Positions 20,385-30,182 of a stretch of DNA of 36,688 nucleotides are shown one piece after another (the first letter of the stretch is position 1; every line of letters starts with the position of its first letter). The DNA is from Chara braunii. Taxonomy: Eukaryota > Streptophyta > Charophyceae > Charales > Characeae. The stretch covers positions 681,027 through 717,714 of the forward strand of contig BFEA01000597.1 of the NCBI GenBank assembly GCA_003427395.1, given 5' to 3'. Made by a program: the position numbers and the translations under genes. The notes beneath the pieces are model-generated. The model was not told the origin of the DNA and ran no database searches. It saw only the letters and a list, made by a program, of their open reading frames with translations.

Positions 20385-20756
20385 TCATTCTGAGTCCTCG
20401 ACAAACGCATCGTAAGCAAGCAAGGCAAAAAGGTTCCTAGAGTACTCTGTTGCAGTGAGTCTTGCAGAGATTTTAGGTACAACGTTAGTGGCGATTTGTC
20501 GCTCGTAGGCTTTGACAACGCGCGGTGCACTGCGTAGTAGTTCCTGTTTGGAAGTCCAGTACAAATCGTCTAACGGGTGATACATGAAGTGAACCTGGTA
20601 CTGTCTGTTGCGTCCCTTCCCTATGTGTTGTTTGATTCTGTCTATCTCATGCCCGCCTTTGATCGCACGAGGGATCATGTCTTCATGATAGTCGAACGTC
20701 TTAGCATCACGAGAGACAAGGTTAACGGAGACCCTCATTTTCAGACCACTTGCCAT
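20385..20756 (-). pseudogene. Element B chromodomain (3' end of pol)
   Basis: A minus-strand frame of about 120 codons. The chromodomain-like core is HEIDRIKQH, then NRQYQVHFMYHPLDDLYW, then SKQELLRSAPRVVKAYE, followed by a tail ending near the PPT. It should follow the integrase GPY module directly, but is separated from it by the inverted copy of itself (20914-21230). The cage aromatic positions look atypical compared with element C, so histone binding is uncertain. Confidence 0.7.
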
Positions 20757-20938
20757 GCAATTTATATGAAAACGAAAGGGTCATTTTAATGAAACTTGCC
20801 ACCAATTCGTAGAGTGGAGACCATACTAACTAACTGCAAAAAAAAATCCAAAAAATAATAATAAAAAAAAACATATACAACAGCAAGGCAAAAGTGCATT
20901 TTCATGAAATTTCAGACGTTCGACTATCGTGAAGACAC

Positions 20939-21232
20939 ATGATCCCTCGTGCGATCAAAGGCGGGCATGAGATAGACAGAATCAAACAACACGTAGGGAA
21001 GGGACGCAACAAACAGTACCAGGTTCACTTCATGTATCACCCGTTAGACGATTTGTACTGGATTTCCAAACAGGAACGGCTACGCAGTGCACTGCGCGTT
21101 GTCAAAGCCTACGAGCGACAAATCGCCACTAACATTGTACCTAAGATATTTGCAAGACTCACTGCAACAGAGTATGCTAGGAACCTCTTTGCCTTGCTTG
21201 CTTACGATGCGTTTGTCAAGGACTCAAAATGA
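20939..21232 (+). pseudogene. Inverted second copy of the element B chromodomain
   Basis: Plus-strand copy of the same chromodomain frame (GGHEIDRIKQHVGKGRN through VVKAYERQIATNIVPK), 97 codons, with few amino-acid differences from the minus-strand copy. It is the coding part of the right arm of the fold-back and is in the wrong orientation relative to the integrase it adjoins. Confidence 0.85.
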
Positions 21233-21292
21233 GTTACTCGCTCGAAGGGACCTCGCTCTTGAGGGGGGAGTAGTGTGATGACCCGTCCAAAC

Positions 21293-22560
21293 GGTGGATG
21301 GAACACGGGGTATGTGCGCAAATGGGCTGGCACATGAACTACGTACGAAGGGCCAAAATGGTCTTCGCCAATCACATCCAAAACTTCCCACGGTCCGTAA
21401 TAGAGTGGGAGAAATTCGCGAGAGACCCCTTCTTCTTCTGAGAATTTAGACATCTTAACCCAGACATAGCTTCCCACCTGAATGTCCGACGGTCGGCACC
21501 TCTTGTGATGGATCATGGCGTGTTGTCGCTTGGTCATGGCTGCAATGGCAACCTTGAGCAAGCGCTCATCCTTGGCCCTGAAGCTAGGCCTGCCGGGTGT
21601 TAAGCCAGCTGGCTGCTCAGGGAAGAGGTAGGAGAGCGGATTACGGATCTGCCAACCGAGATGCAACCTGTTAGATGTCATGCCGGTGGCAGAATGGATG
21701 GAGTTGTTGTACAACCGCCTAACGGAATACAACTCTTCATCCCATGTTTCCTGATCCGGGATAATCAAAGCGCGAACAAGTTGGAACACAGTCTGGTTGA
21801 TTTTTTCAGCCAAACCGTTGGCTTCAGGGTGTCGGCAAGATGTCATACATAACTTGATCCCAGATGAGACGTGAAGTCTTTCCATTTAGTACTAATGAAG
21901 AGCGGGTCCCAATTGCTTACGAGAGTCTTCGGGGTCCCGAACTGCAGAATGTACTTTTCTGTTGGAACTCATGAATCACTAATTCTGTTGGGGCGTGCGG
22001 CGACAAAGGGATCAGATTGAGAAACTTAGAGAATCGGTCAACAATCACCATGACTTTTGAGTAGCCATTCTTACTTACCTTTCCCATGTTGGTGAAGTCG
22101 ATGGAGACGGACTCCCCGGGACCATCGGGAATGGGAAGGGGTATGAGTAGCCCCATGGGCTTTTGTCTGCATGGTTTGATTCGTTGACAGACTTGACACT
22201 CAGCCACAAACTTTTCAGCAGTCCCTTTCATGCCATGCCAATCAAACTGTCGCAGCAGATTTGCGTACGTCTTTGCCATGCCGAAGTGTCCGCTCCGGCC
22301 ATGAGCCAAATCCAGAAAGTGGGTGCGGAGAGGCTCATGGTTGGGCACATACAAACGGTCGTGGTTCCCGTAGCGACGGAAAACCAGTCCCACATACTCG
22401 TGAAAATCAGGTTGACTGCTAGGATCAGCCCGCAACCGCTCAAGGATGGGACTAAGATCCGGATCCTTGGCTGTGTGCTCTACGAGCTCCTCCTTCAGTT
22501 TCTTCCGGAGGTTGTAGGATTTCACAAGGCAAGTCAAGTACTCAGGGTGGCGAGACAATG
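21293..22560 (-). pseudogene. Element B integrase, catalytic Asp lost
   Basis: Frame 22558-21917 holds the zinc-binding region (HGRSGHFGMAKTYANLL, CQVCQRIK) and the first catalytic Asp (VSIDFTNMG). After a frameshift near 21935 the second motif reads LVSNWDPLF (21906-21920), where the family has S-D-R-D: the catalytic Asp is Asn and Arg is Trp, both explicable by single transitions. A further frameshift leads to HPEANGLAEKINQTV with the Glu present. The C-terminal GPY/F module (LYYGPWEVLDVIGE, HLRTYPVFH) is intact, then the frame runs into the inverted repeat at 21292. Non-functional on at least two counts. Confidence 0.88.
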
Positions 22561-22574
22561 CGTCAGCGACTCAA

Positions 22575-23790
22575 TTATAACAACCCTTTTTGTGTCTCGA
22601 CTGAGTCAAAGATGTCAATTTCATGGAACCAGCGAATTAATGTAGGGGACAGGGCAGTTTTCTCCTTGATCCACTTCAGAGTCTCGTGATCTGAGAACGC
22701 TTTGAAGTGGCGTTCCAAAAGATAGTGTTTCAATGATCCAAAGCCATACGCAGAGTATAGAGCTCGCAAATGTAAATGGAAGCGGCTACCTTTGCGCTGG
22801 GCATGCGTTTGTTGTAAAATTCGAGTGGCCGCAAGCCATCGCCGTCATCTTGCTGCAGCACTGCGCCGATTCCATACTGACTTGCATCCGTAATAACTAC
22901 GAATGTCAGTTTGGGATCTACAATGCGGAGTACTGGGTAACTTACCAAGGCGTCTTTCAAAGCTTGAAAGGCGTTCGTGCACGCGGTGTCCCAAGAATAG
23001 GGAACATTCTTACTTGTCAGTCGAGACAATGGACGCGCAACAATGGAGAAGCGGGGCACAAACTTTCGATAGTATGACACAAGACCAAGAAACGAGCGCA
23101 GTTCGCTATCATTCACGTGCTTAGGCCAGTTACGTATGACCTCCACCTTGCTTGCCTCAGGCTCTAGGCCTGCAGCAGACAACCGGTGCCCAAGATAGAT
23201 GACACTATCCTTCCCAAACTCAGATTTCTCTAAGTTGAGATGGAGTTGCGTCTTCTTGAGGATGGTCAGTACTTCCTCAAGGTGCTTGAGGTGTTCCTCC
23301 ATGACATCGAGGTAGACCACCACGAACCGGCCAATCTGTTCACGGAGGACTTTGTCCATGAGGCTTTGGAAGGTGGCCGGTGCGTTCGTGAGACCGAAGG
23401 GCATTACGGTAAACTCGTAAAGCCCATCACGTGTTTTGAACGCAGTTTTGTGCTGGTCCGCAGGATCGACTTCAATCTGGTGGTAGCCAGACTTGAGATT
23501 TATCTTGGAGAAGACCTTGCACCCACATGCAACAATCAAGCAAGTCATCTATTCGGGGTAATGGATAGGCGTTCTTTCTTGTGATGCGGTTTAGGCCGCG
23601 ATAGTCAATACACATGCGGAGTTTGCCTCCTTTCTTCGAAACAAACAAAATAGGAGCACCAAATTCAGACTCACTAGGCTTGATCCACCCTTTGTCGATC
23701 ATGTCGTCAATCTGTCGCCGGAGTTTCTCGAACTCACCGGGTCCCATTCGGTATACGCAACCCTTTGGAGGAACAACACCCTCGACCAAC
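22575..23790 (-). pseudogene. Element B reverse transcriptase and RNase H, active site deleted
   Basis: Three minus-strand frames: 23789-23472 (fingers: [40 protein letters not shown]), 23548-22730 (palm, thumb, RNase H start) and 22769-22575 (RNase H end, FSDHETLKWI). Motif A reads [12 protein letters not shown] with Asn (23498-23500) where the catalytic Asp belongs. The YxDD box reads VVVYLDVMEEHLKH, i.e. an in-frame deletion near 23303-23310 has removed the second Asp and about eight following residues. The RNase H carboxylates (TDAS, CELYT, FSDHET) are kept. Canonical Ty3/gypsy chromovirus RT, dead. Confidence 0.92.
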
Positions 23791-23810
23791 TCAATGGTGT
23801 GTAGGACCGA

Positions 23811-24830
23811 TCACGTGGGGACTCCGCGTGGCTCGGCCAGAACTTTCGGGAACCGATCGAGTAGGTTTTGGATGTTTGGCGGAACCGGTGGGGGTGGAGG
23901 ATCAGCAAAGGGATCACCTAGATCAGGTCGCAGGTTGCGAATAGAGGCGACCGAATCTGAAGTAGGATCATTTGGACTAGTAGAAGGTAGAGACGTAGAG
24001 GTGCTAGAAGTAGAATCACTAGCCGAAGTAGAGGTGCTAGAAGTAGAATCACTAGCCGAAGTCGTACTGCTATTAACCGCAAAAGTAGATGGCACCTGAG
24101 AAGGACGAACAACGACAACATACAACTGTTCTTCCTCCTTGTGCTTGCGCCATTTCTTGCAGAACTTCATAGCATTTAGAAAAGTCACTGGGGACTCGTG
24201 CAAGAGGACAGGAAGCTCGTTCCGTCGAGCATCTTTGACCATGAAGAGTGACTCCTTCCACTTGGTCCATTCGCATTGGGACTGCAGCCAACCCAAGCCA
24301 AGGACAGCGTCGAAGGGGCACTTGCCAAGGACATAGAAGTTCAGTGCGTGGGTGACAATTTTGTTCTTGTCAAAGGTTGTGCGCACACCTTTGACTGCAT
24401 GTGTAGAAGAGACAACTTCCTTGTTGCCAACTTGGGTTCGGCAAGGGTTCTGCAAGGCCACTTGCTTCATTCCCAAGCCCACTTTGCGTATCCCGTGAGG
24501 TGACATAAAGTTACCCGTCGCGCCACAGTTAATCAAGACACGGAGATAGCGGTGGTTTATGAGAAGTTTGAAGAAGATCAGCTTCGCTGCCCCTTGGGCA
24601 CGCTGCTGTTTAATCTCAGCCCAATTCTCCAAGTGGTAGTGGAAGTCGACCGTCCCAGACTCCTCCCAAGGCTCGACATACAACATATCACACACTTCAG
24701 CCTTGGGTTCAGCAGATGATTGGGCTTCAAGGGAGGACTGCTGATCTGCATCAGATTCAGCCTCCCTTGCTGTAGAGTGCGCTGAAGTCGACTCTACGCC
24801 CGGGTCTGGTTTCCCTGCAACCTACTCTAC
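23811..24830 (-). pseudogene. Element B protease region with Ser/Thr-rich linker
   Basis: The minus-strand frame carries the retropepsin loop VLINCGATGNFMS at about 24505-24540, where the family has Asp-Ser/Thr-Gly; the Asp codon is AAC (Asn) at 24528-24530, so the protease is inactive. The second hallmark is DAVLGLGWLQ. A linker follows containing an 11-residue Ser/Thr-rich repeat (ASDSTSSTSTS twice), encoded by a 33-bp tandem duplication at 23995-24060, then a proline-rich segment and LLDRFPKVLAEP leading to RT. A frameshift near 23811 separates it from RT, and another near 24780 separates it from gag. Confidence 0.82.
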
Positions 24831-25740
24831 CCCGCCAATCATTTTCAGTGATCCGGAGATCGACCCATGGTTTAGTGGCCGCATCCTCCGGTTTTGTTGG
24901 GATCTTAACTCCCTTGGGAAGTTTGACAAAATTCTTCCCCGCATTCCGATTCGGTCCCCTTGCATTGACAATCTTTTTAAAGGCAATCTTCTTGATTTAC
25001 ATCAGACTCATGGGCTGACAAACAGGCTGTATTAGCGTCCTGTTCTTGGTCGTCACCAAGAGTGCGGTCATTTGCTTCGGCCTCCTCTTCAGCCTCCAGC
25101 AGGTCATGCACAGCAAAACGACTGCTGCCTTTGAACCGCGTGCCGCCCATGGGCTTTTTGTTGCCTAGTGTGGTGACGAGGTCTACTACCTCGAGACTGA
25201 CTATGTCCTTCATTAGAGTGAACCAGTCAGTATACCCAATGAAGTCCCTACCTAGGCGATTAGTAAAACTGGTGGGGACTGTGCCCTTGACCACATCCAA
25301 GCAAGACTGGTCAGTCAGTTAAGACCAGGTGTAACAAACATCTTGTTGAGATAGGTTTGCAAGCTTTTCATGGAGCCCGTCCACTTGCTGCATTTGATTT
25401 TGTCAAGCTGGCTTCTTGCCCTTGCCGCAGCGTGCGCATCCTTAAACTGGGCAGTGAGGAGCTCCTCGAGGTAGGCAACCGGGGTGGCCTTAAGCCACCT
25501 TGTCAGTTCGATCTTTGGAACCCCAGCCCGCGTAGCTTGGTCTTCTAGGAAGCCTCGTACAACCGGCTGGACATTCATTCCCATGATCACTGGCTGGGTC
25601 TCTGGCTGAGTCCCCAACACCTCGAAGTAAGCCCTCATGGAGCTGATCCAGGATTCAATGTCTTCATTGCCGTCGTACTTAGACGGTATTTGCACCGCCT
25701 TTCGGTCCACATGGGGAGCACAATTGGCAATTGTGCTTGG
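24831..25740 (-). pseudogene. Element B gag, C-terminal capsid part and linker
   Basis: The minus-strand frame begins with PSKYDGNEDIESWISSMRAYF and continues through VVRGFLEDQATRAGVPKIEL, TRWLKATPVAYLEELLTAQF and KSLQTYLNKMF, a Retrotrans_gag-type capsid pattern. A small indel near 25318 introduces a stop and changes frame to the continuation (SFTNRLGRDFIGYTDWFTLM). A basic stretch (KKIVNARGPNRNAGKNFVKL) follows. I see no CCHC zinc knuckle between here and the protease. One ambiguous base lies at 25741. Confidence 0.8.
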
Positions 25741-25741
25741 N

Positions 25742-26612
25742 TGAAAAGCCAGCGGTGCAAAGCTACCGTACGTGGGATTATGACTGGACGCCTCTAAGTC
25801 AGAATTTGTGCTTGCAGCGACGGCGTATGCCTCCTCGGATGACACAAGGCTGTCAATAGGGCCAGCCCGTCTGGCCCCGAAAGCATAAGTTCGGAGTTGT
25901 CCCTCCTGCGGCGGAGCACCGACGCTCTGGGGGTCTCTTCATCACAATTTCTTTCGCTCGGGGAGTCAAACCCTTGCAGACGACTTAGACAGGGAACGGG
26001 GTGTTGTAAGTAGTAGAGTGGCCTTGTCATCACGATCTGTTGAGATTCGGTCCTTTGTTCCAAAGGTTTCCCCCACCTTCTCAGTCCCCACCCCTCTTCA
26101 AATGTTTGAACGACGGTCATCCGTATCTGAAGAGAGCCGTCGGCCTTGTATAGTGGTCGATGAGCTGCTTGCTTCTCTTTTTTTTTTTCCTTTTTTTTTT
26201 TTTCCAGTTTTGCTGCTTCCGTCTGAAGAACCTTTTGCCCGATGTGGTACTCGACTTTCGGCTCAAAGGAGAACTGTGCCCGAGCCCATGTTGGAGTGGG
26301 TGCCACGTTGTAAGCTTCTGGCCACTGCAGCGCGCCATCTGTCCGAAAGCATGGATATGTGTCCGCGTGTCTTCCTGTACTTGACCCGGTGGGCGTTTGT
26401 GCATGCCACATTGTTCGATATCGCCCCATACGGCCTGCCACTTTTGGCTGCACGGAGAACTGGGACCAAAGGTTGGATCGACGTGAGTGCCACATTGTAC
26501 ACTTACTCACGATGTGGCGGGCGACCTTAGTTTCAGTATAAAAAAAAAAACTATTCTTCAAGTATTCAAACAAAATTGCAAACGTGTACTATGTACATAC
26601 GTCTATAATATT
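25742..26612. other. Unassigned insert in element B gag, with diverged roughly 90-180 bp repeats
   Basis: The gag frame stops being recognisable left of the start of the conserved PHVDRK motif. A block containing 'gagaactg..cc..g..gtgccac.ttgta' occurs at 26239-26312 and again, diverged, at 26418-26502, with a partial third copy at 26512-26537. A 259-codon minus-strand frame crosses the repeats but includes gag-adjacent sequence and homopolymers, so I do not call it a gene. Confidence 0.4.
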
Positions 26613-26648
26613 NNNNNNNNNNNNTTTTTTTTTTTTTTTTTTTTTTTT
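26613..26648. other. Assembly gap (12 N) plus 24-nt poly-T
   Basis: N run at 26613-26624, immediately followed by T24 (26625-26648). The homopolymer probably caused the gap. Sequence composition changes from mixed to GC-rich on its right side. Confidence 0.95.
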
Positions 26649-26784
26649 CCTATTGGATTCACCTTTCTTTCATGATGACAACAAAATTCTGAATCTTCTC
26701 ATTCTATACATAAAAGTTTGCTCAAGCGAGTATTCAATCATGAAAGACGGAGGGTGTCTGGCCCCCCCTGCGTACAAGCGTAAT

Positions 26785-27120
26785 CGTGGTGGGGGCGCGC
26801 GAAGCATGCCCCTGGTGTTTGGGACCCGGAAAGCCAATTCTCACCCTATTTGGCCCTCCCCTTGTGTGTGCGTAATATCATGGCTTGGGAACAAAAACCC
26901 ACTTCTTGCCCTACGTGGCCCTTGCCACGCGACTGCGTAGTCATGATCTTGGTGGGGCCGCGCGCCCCCCAGCTTTGGGAACAGAACGGCCACTTCCTGC
27001 CCTTTGTGCCGCCCCCCCCCCGCCCCCACGCGTGCGCGCAATGATGTTCATGGTGGGGGCAAACGGCCCACTTCCTGCCCTATTCGGCCCTCCCCGCGCG
27101 TGCGCGTGATCATGGCGGGC
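26785..27120. repeat. GC-rich minisatellite, about four diverged units
   Basis: 'cacttcctgccctattcggccctcccc' or a variant recurs near 26838, 26900, 26991 and 27070, each followed by a purine-pyrimidine alternating stretch (gcgcgtgcgcgtg, cgcgtgcgcgc) and 'tcatgg..ggtgggg'. The alternating CG/TG runs are Z-DNA-prone. Unit length varies from about 55 to 95 bp. Confidence 0.7.
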
Positions 27121-28842
27121 TGCTTCACTGGAGGCAGTACCCGATTGGCTCCATGGTGTTCTCCGGGACATGCACGAAAATGCTCATGGCCGTCGGGTTT
27201 TCGGCCTCACTTCTTCTGTCGGATGTAGTTTTTTTCGGGGCCGACACAAATTTAAATGACGATTTTGTCAAGTCATCCTTGACTTTTCTTTCCCCCCTTC
27301 TCTTTCTGGAGTGCATGTCCGGTCATGTTCGCCAACACATAACCCCACAACGGACGCACGATAACCCCACAACGGACGCACGATTCTGCCAGACTTCCCG
27401 TAGACTTTTCACTCCCACACCGCGGCGTGATCTGAGTCGCTAGGCACAGAAGCTACTTGGCCTTTTCTCTGTTTGTTTCGTCCCTTTTTGTTTTCTTTCT
27501 TTCTTTTTTATTTATTTAATTTTTTTTCCCCGGCCCTTCCCCTTATCCTTTTGTGTGTGGAAGGGACAGAGATGGGACGGACTTTTGAGGTGTCGAATTT
27601 TGTGGGGGCAGCAGATACCGCACACTGCCACTCGGGCGTAGGAATAGCCCCGAGAAAAGGGGGTCTCCCAGGATCCAAGGTCCAGAGGCATCTTATTGAG
27701 GTTCCGAGGGGGACATCGCCATTGGGGTCTGTTCAGTCAGCTTGCTGGAAAGGGACATGTGCAGGTCCCTCGGCGGATGGCTCAGTGAGCACCCTCCGGA
27801 TGTGCCAAACAGTCGGTGGTTGGCGGTTCGGAGTCCCGTTTGCACTCTTATAGGGGCCTGCGTGCTTAGCAGCCCCCTTGCAGTTGATGAAGGCGACGTT
27901 CGGGCGTGGGTTTTGGGACCTTGTACTCGAGTTACGAGGGACTCTCTGCACACGCTTTGGGTGGTTTCCAATTTGCGAGAGACGGGCGAGTCGTTCTTTG
28001 GTGGTCGAGCGAACATTTTTGCGGCACCGTGCGGGTCCATGGCCGTCTCTCTCGGAGAGCTTATTTCACGACAGCTCGGTCGTCACTGGCGACGGTCGCG
28101 GCTGTCGGGGCTTTCCTATGCCGTGGTTCCGGGTTGTGGATCGTTGCGTTCATCCTCGCTCATCGTTGTACGATGATTGGCGCCTGATCGCCGACGGCGG
28201 TCCGGTTGGCGATCGTTTGCAGGGTGTGGAGGCGGAGCTGCCCGTCACCGACTCTCAGCTTCGGCACCATCATCCCGTAGCGGTTGCGGCTTTGTTGTGG
28301 TGTTGTCTTCGTGTCGGCACTCACAACGGCGCGTTCCATGTGTGTTGAGGGGGTGTCACGACTTGGTGAGGACGCTCTGCGCTCTTCGCCATCCGAGTGG
28401 CGCCATTGAGCGGTGGTGCAGGTGGCCTCGGCCATGCACCCGCTGCTTACCGTATGCGAGGGTGGAGACTTGTGGAATGAGTGATGCACCCTCCGACAGC
28501 GTCTCGAGGTTGGGTCCGTCATCCGCCCGACTTGTTGGAATGCATGTTTGTGCCCGTCGTGTCCCCCATCCTGTGGTCTCGGTATGCTGCACACCATGAC
28601 GGATGGCGTTGCGTTGTGGTTCCACTGCGTTTAGGTTGTGGGCTTTGAAAGCCACTGTCCTCTGTCTCCTGGGTTTCGCCTACGTCGAGTTCTGTTGGTG
28701 CTGCCCGCGGCAACAGGCGCATGTGGATCNAGGGGGGAGGGGGGGTGTTCCTTTTGCGCCCCCGTGCACAGGTGGAGGCTTTTCGTCCGTCCTAGCGTGT
28801 TCGAAGCGTGGTGCATTCGTTTCTCTCTTCACCCTCGTTTCT
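27121..28842. other. GC-rich block of unknown origin inside element B
   Basis: About 1.7 kb with higher GC than the flanking gag, many short open frames on both strands and no recognisable domain. It contains an exact 22-bp tandem duplication (ataaccccacaacggacgca + cg at 27339-27360 and 27361-27382) and a G-run cluster at 28732-28747 beside an ambiguous base at 28730. Composition is like a ribosomal spacer or CpG-rich intergenic DNA, but I found none of the conserved 18S, 5.8S or 5S motifs I know. Confidence 0.4.
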
Positions 28843-29600
28843 CGATGGAGAGATGAGGCGGTGCACTTCGTTGTCGGTACGTTTTGGGCGGGCAGTGGCA
28901 TCCGGCTGTGGGCCGAAGCGGTAACTGCTGGTTCCGATCTTAGGGCTGCAGCAGTTGCAGAGTTTCCTGCCTCGTTGCTGATTACAGCAGCAGCGGAATT
29001 TGCACCTGCCGCAGTTCCAGAGGGGTTCTCCATCACACTCAAGGAAGCAACAAAAGTCGATACGGTAAGAGGGGCAAGATTAGTCTCAATCGCAGCTCTG
29101 GAACCAAGGGGTAGAGGAAGAGGGTTGGTTACTTGGGCCTGTTGCAGTGCAACAACCTCTACCATCAAGTCGCGGTACTTGCTGGTCATATCAGTCATAT
29201 CCTCCTGAAGTGTATTCAATTTTGTGAAGACCTCGGCGAATTGAGTGGTATGATCTTCAAGCCTCCGGACTTGGACGATAGCGGTGAGTATGGACTGCAG
29301 CTGTTCCCCACACTGCTCTTTGGTCAGCGAGGGAACAATTTCCAAGATGGCCTCCTGACATTTCAGCAGTTGTTCCTTCCTCTCCTTCTCCGCTTCCTGT
29401 TCCCTTTCTATAGCACTATCTAGGAGTGCTTCCAGATATGGTTTCTTCGTATCGCTGGCTGCATTTAATAGGGCCCGCCATTGTCCTGAGGATAGCTGGG
29501 CCATTTTCGGACCGTTAGTGTTGGCAAGTGGGTTAGAGAGACGCCAATCAGCAAAAACGTACCGATAGCGAAGTGCACCGCCTCATCTCTCCATTGAGCG
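28843..29600. repeat. 45-bp inverted repeat flanking gag copy 3
   Basis: 28843-28887 (ctcgatggagagatgaggcg through ggtacgtttt) is the near-perfect reverse complement of 29557-29600. The repeats bracket one gag N-terminal copy, and the right arm replaces the normal leader sequence after 'gccaatcagcaaaa'. Confidence 0.8.
28920..29504 (-). pseudogene. Element B gag N-terminal domain, copy 3 (open from ATG)
   Basis: Starts at ATG 29504 (MAQLSSGQWRALLNAASD) and remains open through a coiled-coil-like segment (EREQEAEKERKEQLLKCQEA), QVRRLEDHTTQFAEVFTKLN, then an Ala/Thr/Ser-rich linker ending LRSEPAVTA. At about 28920 the gag homology ends and the frame continues into unrelated GC-rich DNA. This is the only one of the three copies without an early stop. 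It would be the matrix/coiled-coil part of the gag polyprotein. Confidence 0.7.
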
Positions 29601-29895
29601 GTAACTGCTGGTTCCGATCTTAGGGCTGCAGCAGTTGCAGAGTTTCCTGCCTTGTTGCTGATTACAGCAGCAGCGAAATCTGCACCTGCCGCAGTTCCAG
29701 AGGGGTTTGCCATCACACTCAAGGAAGCAACAAAAGTAGATACGGTAAGAGGGGCAAGATTAGTCTTAATCGCAGCTCTGGAACCAAGGGGTAGAGGAAG
29801 AGGGTTGGTTACTTGGGCCTGTCGTAGTGCAACAACCTCTACCATCAAGTCGCGGTACTTGCTGGTCATATCAGTCAGATCCTCCTGAAGTGTAT
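29599..29895 (-). pseudogene. Element B gag N-terminal fragment, copy 2
   Basis: Encodes only the segment from about EDLTDMTSKYRDLM to LRSEPAVTA; the N-terminal half is missing. At its upstream end, position about 29895, it is joined directly to a copy of the element leader (29896-30182), so the sequence between leader and mid-gag was deleted. Near-identical in DNA to 28919-29215 and 30756-31050. Confidence 0.85.
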
Positions 29896-30182
29896 TCCCT
29901 CTCTCCCTTTTCTCTCTCTCTCCTCTCCCTCTCTTCTTTCTGGTTGCGAGTCTCCACGGGCATCGGAAATGAACTCAGAGAAACAGACCGAAAAGCTCAG
30001 AGAAGAGAAGGTAAAACTCCTAGCCGGAGCGACATTTCATTTAGACTTAGAGAGCAGCAAACCAAAAGAAAAACAATCAAATTACACGAGAGGTCTGATC
30101 CAGCGACCCAAATTGATCAGACTGCATACCAGTTTCGTGACCGTACAGCAAACCAGACAACGAGTAACTAAATGCAACAATG
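29896..30182 (-). repeat. Duplicate of the element B 5' leader
   Basis: Matches 31477-31765 nearly base for base (ccctctctcccttttctctc through aaatgcaacaatg) apart from scattered substitutions and one 1-bp indel. It is embedded between two gag fragments instead of lying next to the LTR, so it marks a tandem duplication or template switch that copied leader plus gag. Confidence 0.88.

Larger units (their letters stand above)
20325..21292. repeat. 378-bp inverted duplication (fold-back) of the element B 3' end
   Basis: The left arm 20325-20701 and right arm 20914-21292 are near-perfect reverse complements separated by a 212-bp spacer (20702-20913) that is A-rich in its middle. Both arms contain the chromodomain C-terminal coding part, the PPT and the first 19 bp of the LTR (tgtgatgacccgtccaaac). 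The right arm therefore carries an LTR start that leads nowhere: at 21293 it runs into the integrase. Confidence 0.9.

Noticed and set aside
25794-26573. A 259-codon minus-strand frame as a gene
   Set aside because: It spans diverged repeats and homopolymer runs and ends inside sequence adjoining gag; no domain is recognisable.
27742-28655. Several overlapping open frames of 90-156 codons on both strands
   Set aside because: Typical of GC-rich non-coding DNA; no domains, no consistent strand, no similarity between neighbours.
27121-28842. Ribosomal DNA or spacer
   Set aside because: GC content and texture suggested it, but I found none of the conserved 18S, 5.8S or 5S stretches I know, so I kept it as unassigned.
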